A stretch of DNA of 64,000 bases from Gyrodactylus bullatarudis. Its lineage: Eukaryota > Platyhelminthes > Monogenea > Gyrodactylidea > Gyrodactylidae. The stretch lies in the NCBI GenBank assembly GCA_012064415.1, contig SSNU01000093.1, positions 62,001 to 126,000 on the forward strand, read 5' to 3'. The notes under the pieces were generated by a model that saw only the letters and a program-made list of their open reading frames with translations, had not been told where the DNA came from and did not search any database. Position numbers and translations under genes: made by a program. Positions 1 through 12,366 of the stretch are shown here, one piece after another; the stretch's first letter is position 1; every line of letters starts with the position of its first letter.

Positions 1-1251
1 TTATTTCAAAATATTCATTGAAGTGCAACAAGTACAAGTAATTATTATTATCTATTGTCACTTCAAATCCATTAGAAAATAATCTTTTTACCACATGTGA
101 TTGACAGATTTGAATGGCGGGATTATGACTAAAGAGTAATTTTGCTTGCTTGAATTTCATTGGTCAAGATATTTTTATGGTGTAAAACCCTACCATACAA
201 TATGTACACAGTATTGAGACAGTCGGAACCGAAACTCAATGGCTACCCTCTTTTGAGAAACTCCGATAAAGTTATATATTTTGAGCTATTCTTGGTCTAT
301 TTCTACTGAAATGTATATAATAACATGTAAAGGTATGATGAAAATCAGCTCTTGACCACAACAAATTGTGGATTTAGATCATTGATATGAATGAAATACC
401 ATGCTATAATAAAGTATAATACCTTATCTTTAAAATAACACATTCTAAGACTTTCAAATCAAGCTAATATTTCTCTTAGATTTACCACATCTTTTCACTA
501 AAACTAATACATAAAAAATTCTTGCTTTTATTCCAAATCTATATTGTGATTATAAGATTTCTTTTTCCCCTATAGCAAATCAACATGATGTAAACAATTT
601 AGAATACACAAATTATTTATAAATTAGGTAACAGATTCTTCACTCTGCAGGAAAACTTTTGTCTCCTACCTGGGATTTTACCTTTGAAAATTTTCCTGTC
701 ACTTAACGAAAATATTTTTCTGCATAAGCCAAGAAAGTACAATGGCTTCATTGTAGAGTGTCAATCCAGAAAAACTAAATTTTTTTTCTCATATAAATTC
801 AGTCCGATATTAGTCATTCAAAGATATTTTTAATCGTTTAATGTTAGAAAGTTATATAATTGGATCATTTTGTCATGGAAAATTAAGAATGAAATTATAT
901 TCCAGTTATTAGAATCGTTTCAATCGAATTTGAATTCTTCTCATGAATTAACCATCTTTTAAATTGATGCAGTTTTAAAATAGAGTAATATCTTATTTTT
1001 CTTGAAAGATCAATTTTTAACCTAGAAAAGAACAAATGTTACATGCTTTTTCAGTAGAAAATCTTCTTTCCTTCTTGAAACTAATCGAGGATTTGGATTC
1101 AAAAAATTCTCTAATAGACATTGTTAGTTCTTTTTATTTCATTTTTGGCTATCGTAGCTTGAGTTAATTTCAGTACGAATTTTGAACCATTTTTTGAGTT
1201 TAAAAGTATTAATAATTTTGACGTAAGTTTAAATAAATTTCATAATTATGA
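1..1251. other. AT-rich stretch without recognised gene
   Basis: No open frame resembling a known family and no repeat that I could match elsewhere in the window. It may be intron or intergenic DNA. Confidence 0.5.
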
Positions 1252-1962
1252 AACTAAAGTTGACATGAGAATTAACTATTCTTACAAAAAACTCAATATT
1301 TCTTACCGGATTCACAAAAAAAATAATTTTTTGAATTCTAAAACGGAATGAGCTAATAAGATGTGGATATTGGAAAAAAATTCAATCTGACCAAAATTAG
1401 GTCGTTTTTCGAATTTCGAGAATTTACCAAATCTCCACTTTTCAACTTTTGAACCCAAAATTTTTATCGATTTCGATGATTCGAAGCAGTTAAGTGATGA
1501 TATTTGAGATCAACATTAGGCAAAGAATTCGAATTTGGCCACAGAGATAGCAAAGATCTTGGTTAAACTTCCAGATTTTGGATAATTTACCCTCGTGATA
1601 ATCGAAAAATTCAAATGGTTCGATTTCCTACAGAAATGACGAATTTCATTGAACTTTTACAGATGAATTCTTCGTTCAATGTTGACCCCAATATCATCAC
1701 TTAACTGCTTCGAATCATCGAAATCGATAAAAAATTATGGGCTCAAAAGTTGAAAGAATGGAGATATGGTACATTCTCGAAATTCGAAAAACGGCCTAGT
1801 TTTGGTCAGATTGAATTTATTTCGGAATTTTTTCTAATATCCACAACTTATTAGCTCATTCCATTTAGAATTCAAAAAATTATTTTTTCTGTGAATCCGG
1901 TAAGAAATATTGAGTTTTTTGTAAGAATAGTTAATTCTCATCTTCTTGTCAACTAGGTTTTA
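1252..1962. repeat. Foldback element, group A (complete hairpin)
   Basis: Two inverted arms of about 280-300 bp (about 1252-1530 and 1663-1962) flank a 130-bp centre. The outer ends read like AGTTGACATGAGAATTAAC on the left and its complement on the right. Inner landmarks such as the TTAAGTGATGATAT / ATATCATCACTTAA pair confirm the pairing. No coding capacity is seen. Partial copies of the same sequence occur at 17180-17414, 22612-22830, 29375-30025, 46713-46955 and 50320-50610. It is therefore a dispersed non-autonomous element, probably DNA-transposon derived. The target-site duplication is not clear. Confidence 0.8.
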
Positions 1963-2774
1963 TTTCAGATAATTTTCACTGAATCAGTAGGGCCCCAAAA
2001 AACCTAATCTTAAGATGAACTTTTAGAACAGAAAAGCTATTATTTTCAAATATCCACTCATAATTTGATATTCTCATTCTTTCATAAAATTAGTATTCAT
2101 AGAACATGATTTATAAAACATTCTAAAAAAGTTCAAAATGATAAGAAATTCAAACCTGTCTTTACCAAAATTTATGCTGTGGTAAATTTATCGTCATCTA
2201 AGATGATCTCCCTGTGCCGCAAGTCATTTATTGAATACAAATAAGAATGCGAAAAAAACTCGTAACCAATGGTATTCCAGGATGTAGGAACTTTTTCCTA
2301 TTTTTTTGATGAAATTTCAGCTTAACAGAAAAGTTCTGTAATTTATAGAGTTATAGCAAAACTATTTAATTTTATAATCTTTCTTATGGTGAGAAAGATG
2401 GTGTAGTTTTAAATCAGAGAATTAATAGAGATTAATTTTTGTTTATTTGAATCACTTGAAATCTTTGATCTTTTGGTATATCTATCTTTTTTTCAAAACA
2501 TTTATTTAAGTTCAAAAAAATAAGATCAAAGTTAAAATTCATCAATCCGATAATTTTATCGAAAAGAAGATTTTTTAGATCAAGATTTTTGGGTTGATTT
2601 TAGATTATTCATTTTGGTATCATGGTTAGTGTTCTTCAGATTCAGAAAGATTCTGAAAATTGCCGAATCACCACAATCTGACTTCTTATATAAACAAAAA
2701 TATTATAATAAAGTTAGTTGAGATTCGTTTTATTTTAAAGAAATCCATATTTGTAATCAAATGACAATTCTGCT
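1963..2774. other. AT-rich spacer upstream of PLE1 copy 1
   Basis: No gene seen. It may hold the diverged 5' part of the adjacent Penelope-like element, but no pLTR match was recognised. Confidence 0.4.
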
Positions 2775-4880
2775 TTGTTACTTATGGAGATTGATACTGA
2801 TTTTAATAATGCTTTGCTACGATTCTTTGTTGAATCAGGAGAATCTATAAAAACCATAAGTACGATGAACTATTCAAAGAATTTGGGAAAAGTCTTCGTT
2901 TTCATGAAAAAGGAATCTTCAACTTCACTGATATTGAGTTATCTAAGGAGCAGAAGGAGATTCTATCACTTGGTCCTAATTTTTGTATTCCGAAGCGGAA
3001 AAATGAAATTGAAGACAAAGCGGCTTTTGAACGTTTAATGTATGAACTAGGTCTAATAAAGAACCGCAAAGACAATTCAAATACAGAGAAGTTTAAAATT
3101 GATCTTTTAACTATTTATAGAAGTTTTGATCGAAAACCTCTAAGATCTAGTTTACTTACTGAGAAGCATTTTGTAGCATTAAAAGAACTGAAATCTAATG
3201 AAAACATTTTTCTTACGAAACCTGATAAAGGGAAGGGAATAGTTATAATGTATGAGGATGATTACTATAGAGCAGGTTTCGATTTTCTCTTGGATGAGAG
3301 TAAATTTGCTAATACTGGGAGGGATAGTACAACATATTATAAAGAAATGGAATCCATGGAACGATCCATGTATAAGATAGCTAAGGGATTATTTGATAGG
3401 AATATAATTTCTGATAAAACCAGAAATTCTATAGCGATGAAACATACAAGGATGTCAAGATTATACCTACATCCTAAGACACATAAGATTGTAGATAATG
3501 TGATTCCTGAAGTTTTTCCGATTCGGCCGATCTTGGATATGTCGTCATGTCCGCAACATAAATTAGCAAAATGGCTTATTGGTGTCTTAAAGCCTATACA
3601 TAATTACTATACTAAATATGTTGTTAAAGATACTTTTTCATTTGTAGATAGAGTAAAAGATTTAAATATAGGTTCAAATGAAATGGTTTCATTAGATGTA
3701 AGTTCACTATTTCCTAGTATACCTATAGAGGAGACTCTTACTATCATCAAAGCTTTCATAGATGAACATGAGGGTTTTGAAATGCAAAGTAATGAGATTG
3801 CGTCTCTCATTAGAATCTGCTGTGCTAATGTCCCAATGTCATTTCAAAACAAAGTGTTTATTCAGAAAGATGGGATAGCTATGGGATCACCTCTTAGTCC
3901 TCTCTTAGCTGATATCTTTTTAGGTTGGTTAGAAATGAATAAGATGTCTGAAACTATCAATACTTTCACTGATGTTTATATTAGATATGTCGATGACACT
4001 TTTATTCTGATGAAACCTGATGTATCAATAGATGATTTTTTCTTCAAGATGAACTCATTTCATCTGAATATTTAATTTACTATAGAAAGAGAATCTAATG
4101 GTATTTTGAGTTTCTTAGACGTCAAACTAACCAGAAAAGAAGATGGATCAATTTTAAGAAATATTTAAAAGAAGAGGACTGATAACGGGAAGTATCTTCA
4201 TTATGCTAGTTTCAGTCCTATATCTCATAAAATAGGCTTAGTAATTGGTCTAGGGAAGAGAATAAGAAGAATCGCGAGTCCTGGGGAATGGACAAATGAA
4301 ATAGAGAATTCGAAGTCATGTTTGATGGAAAATGGTTATCCATCCAAATTTGTTGACAAATTCATCAATCAACCTATGGTTAGAGATGAGGAAGTTGAAA
4401 CAGAAGAGGTGGATAAAATTACTATTTTCATGAAGCTTAACTTCAAAGGAGATGGTTTCAGTAATGATATAAGAAGAAGACTATTAATCTCATCGATCAA
4501 CATTATAATAATATACAATTGAAAATTGTATTTAAAACACAGAGATTGTTCAGTTTGATTCATAAGGATTTACTCAAACCTGAAGAGAAGACTCTATTAG
4601 TTTATAAATTCCAATGTGATTGTGGCGCTTCTTACATAGGAAGAACGATAAGGAAATTGTCTACAAGATCGAATGATCATCTAGATATGGATACCGCAGT
4701 TACTAGACATCTTAAGCAGGAAAACCACGTAGCTTCAATTTCAAATTTTCCGTTTTATACAAAAACCCTGGGGATGACAGCATAGATGTATGGGTTAAAG
4801 AGAAATTCTTTATCAATCAATACAAACCTAATCTATGTGTTCAGAAAAACTATTCATATAATCTTCATCTACCTTGACCT
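2775..4880 (+). pseudogene. Penelope-like element PLE1, copy 1 (RT plus GIY-YIG endonuclease, broken)
   Basis: This is the longest Penelope-type reverse transcriptase in the window. The frame runs from an ATG near 2784, is shifted by a small A-run indel near 2852-2862, and is then open to 4075. RT signatures are TKPDKGKGIVIM (about 3220), SCPQHKLAKW (about 3545), LDVSSLFPS (about 3693), GSPLSPLLADIF (about 3884) and the catalytic YVDD (about 3988). FLDV follows at about 4113. The GIY-YIG nuclease lies at 4585-4785 (YKFQCDCGASYIGRT). Lesions: stop codons at 4073-4075 and near 4166, plus a frameshift near 4480. A shared 3' tail follows to about 5000. PLEs copy RNA by target-primed reverse transcription, with the GIY-YIG domain nicking DNA. 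The near-complete frame suggests a fairly recent copy, but this one cannot be translated as it stands. Confidence 0.9.
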
Positions 4881-6071
4881 ATGTGAGCTTTTTCACTTTT
4901 CTCTCCACTGTTGCTATTTAATGGAGAGTTTTGGTGTTTTTTCAGCTTGCATTTATTCTTAATTCTTGAACTTTTACTATTTCTTTCAAAATTGTAAATT
5001 ATTATTTTCATTCAATTATTTAAATCAGAAAAATTTGAATTATGTTATATGAGTAATTTTTTAAACTCAAACAATATTTTACAATATAATTGAAGATTAA
5101 TTCATGTTTTAATAATTATAATTATAATAATTATATTATTAAATTAATTGGTAATGGTGTAGAATAGCTCCTAAAAATTTTTCTGCCCAAAAATTTTCAT
5201 TTCTACCCCAAAAAAACACAGGCCCCCTTTTTTCTTTGTTTGGGGTTGTAATGTAACACAATGTCTTAAATTATTTATCCCTCATTATTATGAAAGGTTT
5301 CTTTTTGATGAATATCAGTATCCGAATAAAATTCTCGAATTTCTGCTCAAACCAAAATAATCTCTGAAAATCAAGCTTTCTAATGGTACAATTCAATTTT
5401 TCCTACGATACATAATAACGTTTTAATGAAGACATATAAATTCATAAAATATTTTATCATTATATTGTACTAAATAACATTAAAATATTACAAGCTTCTA
5501 GTAAATCGTTCCATCTTTGATTAATTAATACTTGTAAATTTGTTATTATGATTCGAAACAAATTCACGCATTTTTTGGCGTTGAAACCAAAAAATTCGAA
5601 CAATACCTTTATTTGGTGTTAATTTCTGAAACTCCATAAAACTCCACCCCTATAATAGTTATATCAATCGACGCAGAATTTAATTTTTTATCTAATTGCG
5701 AAATATTAATAGGATAACGTTTACAGTTTTAGCGAAAATTAATTTTTTGAGTTTGTGAAATTTTGAATTTTGGGAAAAAAATCTGAGCACAGATTCAGGA
5801 TCAGCGCAAAATTTTACACCAGAATCAGTTTAACTTAACTTTTTTTTGAATTTTTCATGACCCCCTGTGTAATCATGGTTAGAATCATGAATAACATTAT
5901 CATTCTGATATAATTTGTTATTGAACCTGTTCTTGCTCAGTTTGAATTTTAAAAATTGTAATACTGCCCTATCTTCTATGGATTTTCATAAGCCAGATAG
6001 TCAGGAAAAATTTATTTTGTAACTTATATGTGAATTGAGTTGTTGAAATAAAGCAAATTTCTGAAAAATGT
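4881..6071. other. PLE1 3' tail then AT-rich spacer
   Basis: The first about 120 bases continue the PLE1 3' untranslated tail, also present at 62870-63110 and, inverted, at 49990-50200. The rest shows A/T microsatellite-like stretches (about 5110-5150) and no gene. Confidence 0.5.
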
Positions 6072-6075
6072 TTAA

Positions 6076-6146
6076 CCCTTTCGATCCCAGAGGTCGTATA
6101 CGACCTCTAAACCAACAGTTTTAGGGGATCGCTGCATTTTAACGGG
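6076..6146. mobile_element. 71-bp TTAA-flanked mini-element (piggyBac-like termini)
   Basis: TTAA at 6072-6075 and 6147-6150 bracket 71 bp. The left end is CCCTTTCGATCCC; the right end is a degenerate complement (GGGGATCG... then GGG). Next to the left end lies a perfect 20-nt palindrome, AGAGGTCGTATACGACCTCT, at 6089-6108. The left terminus is nearly the same as that of the larger element at 54751-56184 (CCCTTTCGATACCA plus AGGTCATATATGACCT). I infer a deletion derivative moved by a piggyBac-type transposase. Confidence 0.65.
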
Positions 6147-6150
6147 TTAA

Positions 6151-6961
6151 TTCCCAGAATTTTGGAAGATTGAAATATTTGGCATCAGCATTGGACCAAT
6201 TTATAAGAATTTGCCCAAAGTAGTTTACAGAAGTTCTTCATGGTTGTGAGAAATCGAACCATTTGATCAATGTAGAATTTTTTTATGACTCGCATTCAAT
6301 CTTGTGTTTATCCTACGGTTTGTCAATACGCTAATACAGTTATTTTAACGCAACTATCTTTAGTTCAGGAGTTGTCGATAAAAAAATTTGGAGATTTTTT
6401 GATCCAAAAATCATGAAAGCTTTAGCAGATAGAGTTCAGGCGATCGCATATTTGAATTCTACGGGCATGATTATTTGATAAAATTGATCATACTTTTTAT
6501 CTATTACCTTGAGAAAAGTAAATCGTGGGAATGAGAAATGCAAAGACAGGACTGGAATTCATCATATTATTTTTTTTATTATTTTTCAATCTCAGATTTT
6601 CGAATAACTCAGCTGATGAAAATGTATTATTGGAACCAATAACATTAATGAAAAAAGGTTATTCTTGATGTGATATTCCTAAGAAAAATTAAAAATTTAG
6701 TACATATACAATATATATTTATACATTTACTTGCAAGTATAATTCTACTTATCATTAGGGCATGAAATCTTTTCAGCCAATGAAAATCAAGTATTAATTT
6801 TATTGGCTTTAATGTTGAAAAAACTTTAGAGGGAGTATAAACAATCTCACAATTATACACAGGATTATTAAGGAATGTCTTTACAATAGCACTGCTATTA
6901 ATCCCAATTCTTACGTTATGTGATTCAGAAACAATCAAGAAACCTTGTCAAGAGATCAAAA
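6151..6961. other. Upstream region of the GPCR gene
   Basis: AT-rich with no recognised gene. Any promoter or 5' untranslated exon of the receptor would lie here, but I see no decisive TATA or initiator signal. Confidence 0.35.
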
Positions 6962-7822
6962 ATGTGTAATGAAACAAAATTAAACTATACCGATATTTGT
7001 CCAGCCATTCATTCAAATATCGTATTTTGTAAATCTTTTAATATGATATTTTTTCCCTTTGTAATGCTGCTCTGCGCTTTTGGCATCTTTGGCAATATTC
7101 TCAACATAGTTGTTTTTACCAACAAGTCGTTTATTTCTTCAACAAATATCCTGATCGCGTTTATATCAATGAGTGATTTATTGTGCCAGTTGACATATCT
7201 TATTTTCATAACCTTCTTTGGACAGGAGTCGTATTCAAATCGTAAAGACGCTGTTTATCAGTTAATCCTAATAAATGCTATGCATTTCTTTCATACCTTT
7301 ACTTCCGGCATGTTAATAGCTCTGGGTATATTTCGTGTGCTCTATGTTAACGCAGGTAATAATGCTGCTCAAATCTATACAATAAAAAAGGCGTTTATTG
7401 CAATAATTTTAGTTACACTGACGACATTTATTGTTATCATTCCTTACATAATAGGACACAGAATTGATTTTAACGACAACAAATTTATAATTGACTATGA
7501 ACAAGATGGAACAATCAAGATTCTATTGTTCATATCTGTTTCAGTGATAGTCAAGGCAATTCCATGTCTAATTTTATCATTTTGCTCAGCTTATCTCATT
7601 TACTTTATCATTCAATCTCAAAAGTTACGCCAAAAGTTGGGCAACAATCGAAGTACAATATTACGCATGTCCAAGAATGATTTTAAACCCGATGCAAACA
7701 CGATCATTATAAAATACAATGAAACAAGTAGCTACACTTCAAAGTCTGATAATGCATCAAAGCATATTCTGTATATGCTCCTATCAATCATGTTGTTATA
7801 CATTATAACGTACTTGCCCCAA
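6962..7822 (+). CDS. Rhodopsin-class GPCR, exon 1 (TM1-TM6)
   Basis: A 287-codon exon encodes the N-terminus and six membrane helices of a peptide-receptor-like GPCR. Joined to 17447-17671 it gives 361 residues. The start at 6962 (MCNETKLNYT) is chosen because the upstream in-frame ATG at 6920 adds only 14 polar residues, and because two N-glycosylation sites follow at once. Helices lie at about residues 28-52, 61-85, 101-126, 143-163, 186-216 and 269-291. GIFGN in TM1 and the TM2 aspartate (D72, SMSDLL) are canonical. TM3 ends FRVLYV instead of D/E-R-Y, and the usual cysteine at the start of TM3 is missing. The exon ends at CAA before GTAAGT, in phase 0, inside TM6. The closest style is invertebrate FMRFamide-type orphan receptors; the ligand is unknown. 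Acts at the plasma membrane through G proteins. Confidence 0.8.
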
Positions 7823-8897
7823 GTAAGTAATAATAATATATCAATATTTACGAATAAGAGAGTTGATTTCAAAGAAATTATGGATAATTTAAAATAAGAT
7901 CAATGTTATTTGAGATTATTACAAAAATCTTCATTTTTCATCAAAAGCTTCTGATTGATGAGAGGTCTTGTAATCCAGAATGTGGAAGAGAAAAAATGGA
8001 ATTTGAAATTTTTGCTGATTCGTGTCGAACTAATTTTAATTTTGAAGTTGGCAGTTTAACTTTGACTCTTCTTTACTAATTTTTACCTATTTTAAGCATG
8101 ATTTTTTGATTATCTAAGAACGGAAATGGTGAGTTCTGTCGAAATCTGAGTGAGGAACCAGAGAGACTTTCGTAAATTTCATAGATTCCCTCCATCATAC
8201 CAGTTAGCTTTATGATGAACTTATTTTGAGTCTCAAAAGAATCGTGTAAAAATGATTCAACTTACAAGTTAACTTATATCAGATACTTTGAGCTGACAAT
8301 CATTAGTCTCATATTGAGCAAAAAATGATTCCGAAATGTCATTGAATTTATTTTCAAATTCAATCATGTATATCTTAAATCATATAATACACATGAAATT
8401 TTAAAATATTTTACTTCTTATTCAGAATTTCTCATGAATAATTTCGAAAATTCTTTCTTAAAGTTGAATGAAAGAATCTAATAGAATTAGTATGTGAAAG
8501 TATCGTGTTTCTAATCTTTAACCAAGAACAAATTCTTCAAGATTCCTTTTAGACCAGTCGGAAGTTTTAAAAATAAAAAATAGATATTTACCAATGCATT
8601 AACTTTTTATCGATAAAAAATATTTCAAATGTCTCAATTATTCTAAAGGTGTTATCTAAATTCGTCTCCCTAACGAAACTGAGAAAAATCCTTGGACCAC
8701 ATTTGGCAAGTTTGATTTCTTGTCTAATTTTGATCCTAAAAAACTTGCTTCGACCCCCTTCTCAATTCAAGATCAATACAATTTTCTTGTTCCAAGTTAA
8801 AAAATATAGAAATTTGAGATAACTAAAAAAATTTAACTTTAATTTATTCTTTGATTTAAGACAGTCCTTATCGGAAATGTGGAAATATGATTTATTA

Positions 8898-8936
8898 ACA
8901 CCAAATGTTCATGTCTCAAAGATTCATCAGAAGTGT
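8898..8936 (-). ncRNA. Degenerate PLE1 hammerhead motif
   Basis: Minus-strand layout: ACACUU, CUGAUGA, 8 nt, GAC, AUGAACAU, U, UGGUGU. Stem I still pairs over about five bases, but the conserved GAA is GAC and stem III is mismatched. It is probably inactive. It lies in the GPCR intron as a solo PLE1 terminus. Confidence 0.5.
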
Positions 8937-9639
8937 CTCTTTGAAAATGATAAAATTTTCAAAGCTTGAATAAATCCTAAACATTCGAATTCTTCGTGAA
9001 AAATTTATATTTCCTGGATTTCCAACTTAAAAGTAAACAAAATCTACTTGAAGAGTTTTAGCATTTAAAATAAATTCGGGAAATCATATAAATACTGGCC
9101 TAGATCTAATTATAAGAAATTCCCAAACAATTTCTTCCCGAGCAAACATTTCAAAGATAATTCTTGAGATATATTTATGTTTAATGATTTTCTCCTTATT
9201 TCAATAATGATCACAGAAGGTAATATCATTAGCTGACATCGTGGACTAATAATGTTAACGGAATTCAATTTGGGCATTGAGAAAATTCTGAATTTGTAGT
9301 ATCTTGACAATATATAAGCGAGTAGATTTGAATCATGATTGAATCAGAAATCTACCATAAAATATTAAATAAGGATAAATAATTAAATATAGCCCCAAAA
9401 CAAACAAATGAATCATTAATGATTTATCATCATTTCTATGGGTGGTAAATTCAATGCCAGATTGGAGAAGTCATAAGGTAAATTTTAACTTAGGTGTCAT
9501 TCGAAAAAATTAAAATTTTCTAAACATGAATTATTTATGATCCAAATTTAGGGTCCAATATACGGTATATTGCAGGATATATTCTAAAATGAGCCAATCA
9601 TTTTCATCTTTTTTGATTTAAATTGAGAACCAGTGCGAA

Positions 9640-10093
9640 GAAATTTCAATCATGAAACACGAAAACAAAGTTATAGTTGCTCAACTTGCTGGAGAAGGCA
9701 AATTTGTGAAAGAACTGGCTTCACTCTCGACCATGTAAAATTTTGTAAACGCGTTGAAACAGCCAAAAATCCGCATCAAATTATGTATGGCTCAATCCAG
9801 AATTTTTTATATACTGTCCTATGAATCGATACGTGAGATGTATTTCAAGTGATTCAGCTTTTGATTTTAGATTCATGTGTAGATTTGAGAACAGAATCGG
9901 CCTATTGATGTCAAATAAAAAAGTTTGGATGACGTCGTACATAGTTTGCTGAGGATTTTTGGCAATTCCAACTCGTTTGCAATATTTGACGTGGTTCAAG
10001 GTAAAACCGGTTTTTTGACATATCTCTCTATTATTTAACCCTTCACGTGCGAGTTTAGCGACTAGGAGTTTATTTTCAAACTTCATGATTGAG
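9640..10093. repeat. Head-to-head pair of a transposase N-terminal HTH region
   Basis: Two inverted copies encode the same helix-turn-helix segment, with ends of each strand pointing inward. The plus copy (from ATG 9651) reads MKHENKVIVAQLAGEG and after a frameshift TGFTLDHVKFCKR. The minus copy (10086 down to 9781) is open for 101 codons: MKFENKLLVAKLAREG, NREICQKTGFTLNHVKYCKR, IAKNPQQTMYDVIQ. The motif looks like the HTH of Tc1/mariner-like or other DDE transposases, without any catalytic domain. Flanks AATTTCAATCATGAA / TTCATGATTGAGAATT also pair. It lies inside the GPCR intron. Function not known. Confidence 0.6.
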
Positions 10094-10571
10094 AATTCTA
10101 GTGATGGGTTTCAATTTATGAGTAAGAGGGTTACAATGATTGGTTGATTTAAGAATAGATTTGAGAATATACCATTTATTGAACTCAAAAATTGAGTCCT
10201 AGAATAGAGTTTAAAAACTAATAAATTATTCATGAATTGAACGAAGATTTTCACTAATCTGGCGCTGTATTTATCATCCCCGTAATAAAATGGAATTTCT
10301 CATTGGGGGATAGAGCAGATTTTTTCACAATTGCATGATCAACTATAATTGATGATAGAATGGTTATTTTAAATCTAAGTTATGCAGTTTATTGTACGGT
10401 TTTGATCTAGAAATTAAAATCTTTTGAATGGTCTAAAAATTAACTGAAACTGAATTTTAGGGTTGAAAAATGATATTATGCCTACTTTCAAGTGATAACA
10501 CGAAAAATTTGAAATATTTTGGGGGTAGAGAGAAGAGGGGGTTAATTTTCCACATCCATCTCTTGGGTACT

Positions 10572-10864
10572 ACTGTATAGCAGAAAAAGTTTTGATTCAC
10601 CAAATGTACATTTCTTTGTGTTCAGAAAAATTACTCTTATAATCTTCAATTACCACGGCCTATGTGAGCTTTTTCCCTTTTCTCTTCACTGTTACTATTT
10701 ACTCACATTATACTCATTACTCTCATTATATACTCTTATATTTTTCAACTTTTAATATACTTCTTTCAAAATTTGTAAAATATTATTTTCAATGAATTTT
10801 AAACTTTTATCATTATTTATGTGTCACTACTGATGAACCATAAAGAAATGTACATTTGGTGAAT
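10572..10864 (+). mobile_element. PLE1 solo terminus with 23-bp perfect inverted ends
   Basis: It holds the last codons and 3' tail of PLE1 (about 10618-10840, as at 32520-32696) plus the hammerhead terminus. Bases 10595-10617 and 10842-10864 form a perfect 23-bp inverted repeat around ACCAAATGTACATTTC. The left repeat is a short scrap of the inverted pLTR, so a severely 5'-truncated PLE1 with two opposed pLTR ends explains it. It resembles a MITE by eye. Confidence 0.7.
10825..10861 (+). ncRNA. Hammerhead-ribozyme motif of PLE1
   Basis: Parts in order: CACUA (stem I), CUGAUGA, 8-nt stem-loop II segment ACCAUAAA, GAA, AUGUACAU (stem III, 3 bp closing 2 nt, or a dimer stem), U (cleavage nucleotide), UGGUG (stem I). 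Stem I pairs fully with one U-G wobble. Stem II is poor here. Short-stem-III type I hammerheads are known from Penelope-like elements; self-cleavage of this copy is inferred only. Confidence 0.55.
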
Positions 10865-11395
10865 AAAACAATGGTACAATTAGTCTAGAAGATGTTTCCT
10901 GTAGGGCCTAATCAGTTCACTAGGATAAAAATTCATTGAATTCTAAATATAATTGTAATTGCCAATAATCAATGGAAATTTTAGATCTTGACGGACATTG
11001 GCGAAAAATTAATGTTATTCTTATTTACTCTAAGCCGAGATTAAGATTGTCTTGGATCTACTGAAATTGGCCAATATTCTGTTTAAATAATATTTGCGAT
11101 TTTCATAGTAATTGAGCTTGCATTAAAAATCATCAGAAATTTCCTATCAGGAACACAAGAGAAAAACAATTGGTTTCTTCAATCTTTCTATTGTTTATTT
11201 TGTGGATTCGGAGCAATACGGAATTTTTATACAATAGACATATACATAATTTTATGTATCACACTAATGAGTATGCCCGAAATAAAGGCCTTATTTGTGA
11301 AATAACTGACATCTTCTTATATTATTTCGAAACATGACCACGATAGCTCAGTTCAAAACTGATTTTCTTAAACATCCTACAGATCCTAATTTCTC

Positions 11396-11645
11396 ACTTT
11401 TAAATCAACAGAAATTTTCAGCTCAAAGTTCGAAAAAATAGGATTTTGGCGCCAAATGGTAATTTGAAAATTGACCATATTTTTCATAAAAATAATTTTT
11501 TTCAGATTTTTTTTCTTCAAATTCTAAAAGTGGACAGCATGAGTAGGATTCCAGAGAATCTTTAACAAATTCGAATTCTTGATGAAAAAATCGAGATTTC
11601 TGTAAAAATCATAGATTCCCAACTTCATATCAATTAGCTTTACTA
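11396..11645. repeat. Foldback element, group B, single arm
   Basis: It matches the right arm of 35702-36389: the GGCGCCAAAT core near 11448, then TCGAATTCTTGATGAAAAA and ATTCCCAACTTCATATCAAT at the outer end. The other arm is absent. Confidence 0.65.
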
Positions 11646-11794
11646 GGGTGTGTTCCATTTTTTAAGCAAAATTATCCTCCAGAGCATAAAAATCTGAATA
11701 AAATGGTGTATAAATTTAATATCTAGCTTTAAAATTGATAATCTGGGAACAGTCTTTGGTTTTATAGATTTTATTGCGATTTTAAAAAAACGTT

Positions 11795-12232
11795 CTATAT
11801 TTTACTAGAGAAATATGGTTTGTTAAGTTCTTTTTTGAATTCGATTAAGTTTAGGTTTTTGACTGAGCGGTTAAGTTTTTTGAAAATTTTTTTGCATCTG
11901 TTAAAAATGGCAAGTTTCTTCATCTGACCGAATTCTGGAATTTTATTGCGTAGACCTTGTCGGTTCGAGTAGACTAGCGGTGATGATTTAATAAGAGTGA
12001 GCGATTTTAATTCTCTTCTAAGTCTTAAACAGTTTTTAGATGATTTCAGGTCAGTTTGGAACGGGGATGAAAGTCTGCGTATGAATCTTTTAAATGCAGT
12101 CTGAATTTTCTTTGACCATTTATCACATTCTGGATTCCATACTGCAGAGGAGTATTCAATTATTGGTCGAGCATATACTTTGAAGAGAAGTATATTAATA
12201 ATGACAGATACAAGAGTTCTCTCAAAATTCAA
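11795..12232 (-). pseudogene. LINE reverse transcriptase, C-terminal fragment
   Basis: A 145-codon frame shows the thumb and C-terminal signature of APE-type non-LTR retrotransposons: LFKVYARPIIEYSSAVWNPE, then a basic KRFIRRLS segment. There is no catalytic palm, as the copy is 5' truncated in the usual LINE manner. Clade not resolved (Jockey/CR1-like). It lies in the GPCR intron in antisense orientation. Confidence 0.75.
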
Positions 12233-12366
12233 TTAAAAATTTATGGTTAAAGCTAATTTACAAATGGAATGTCCAGCACGTCTTCCTCTTTATTGTTTGC
12301 CAAACCAAGGAGATATCTATCGAGAAATCATTCATGCACTACCGAAGACAGATTATATTATCTACT

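Noticed and set aside
2775..3038. Separate 87-codon gene upstream of the RT
   Set aside because: It is the shifted start of the same PLE1 reading frame; copy 2 at 31143 reads on from the same start.
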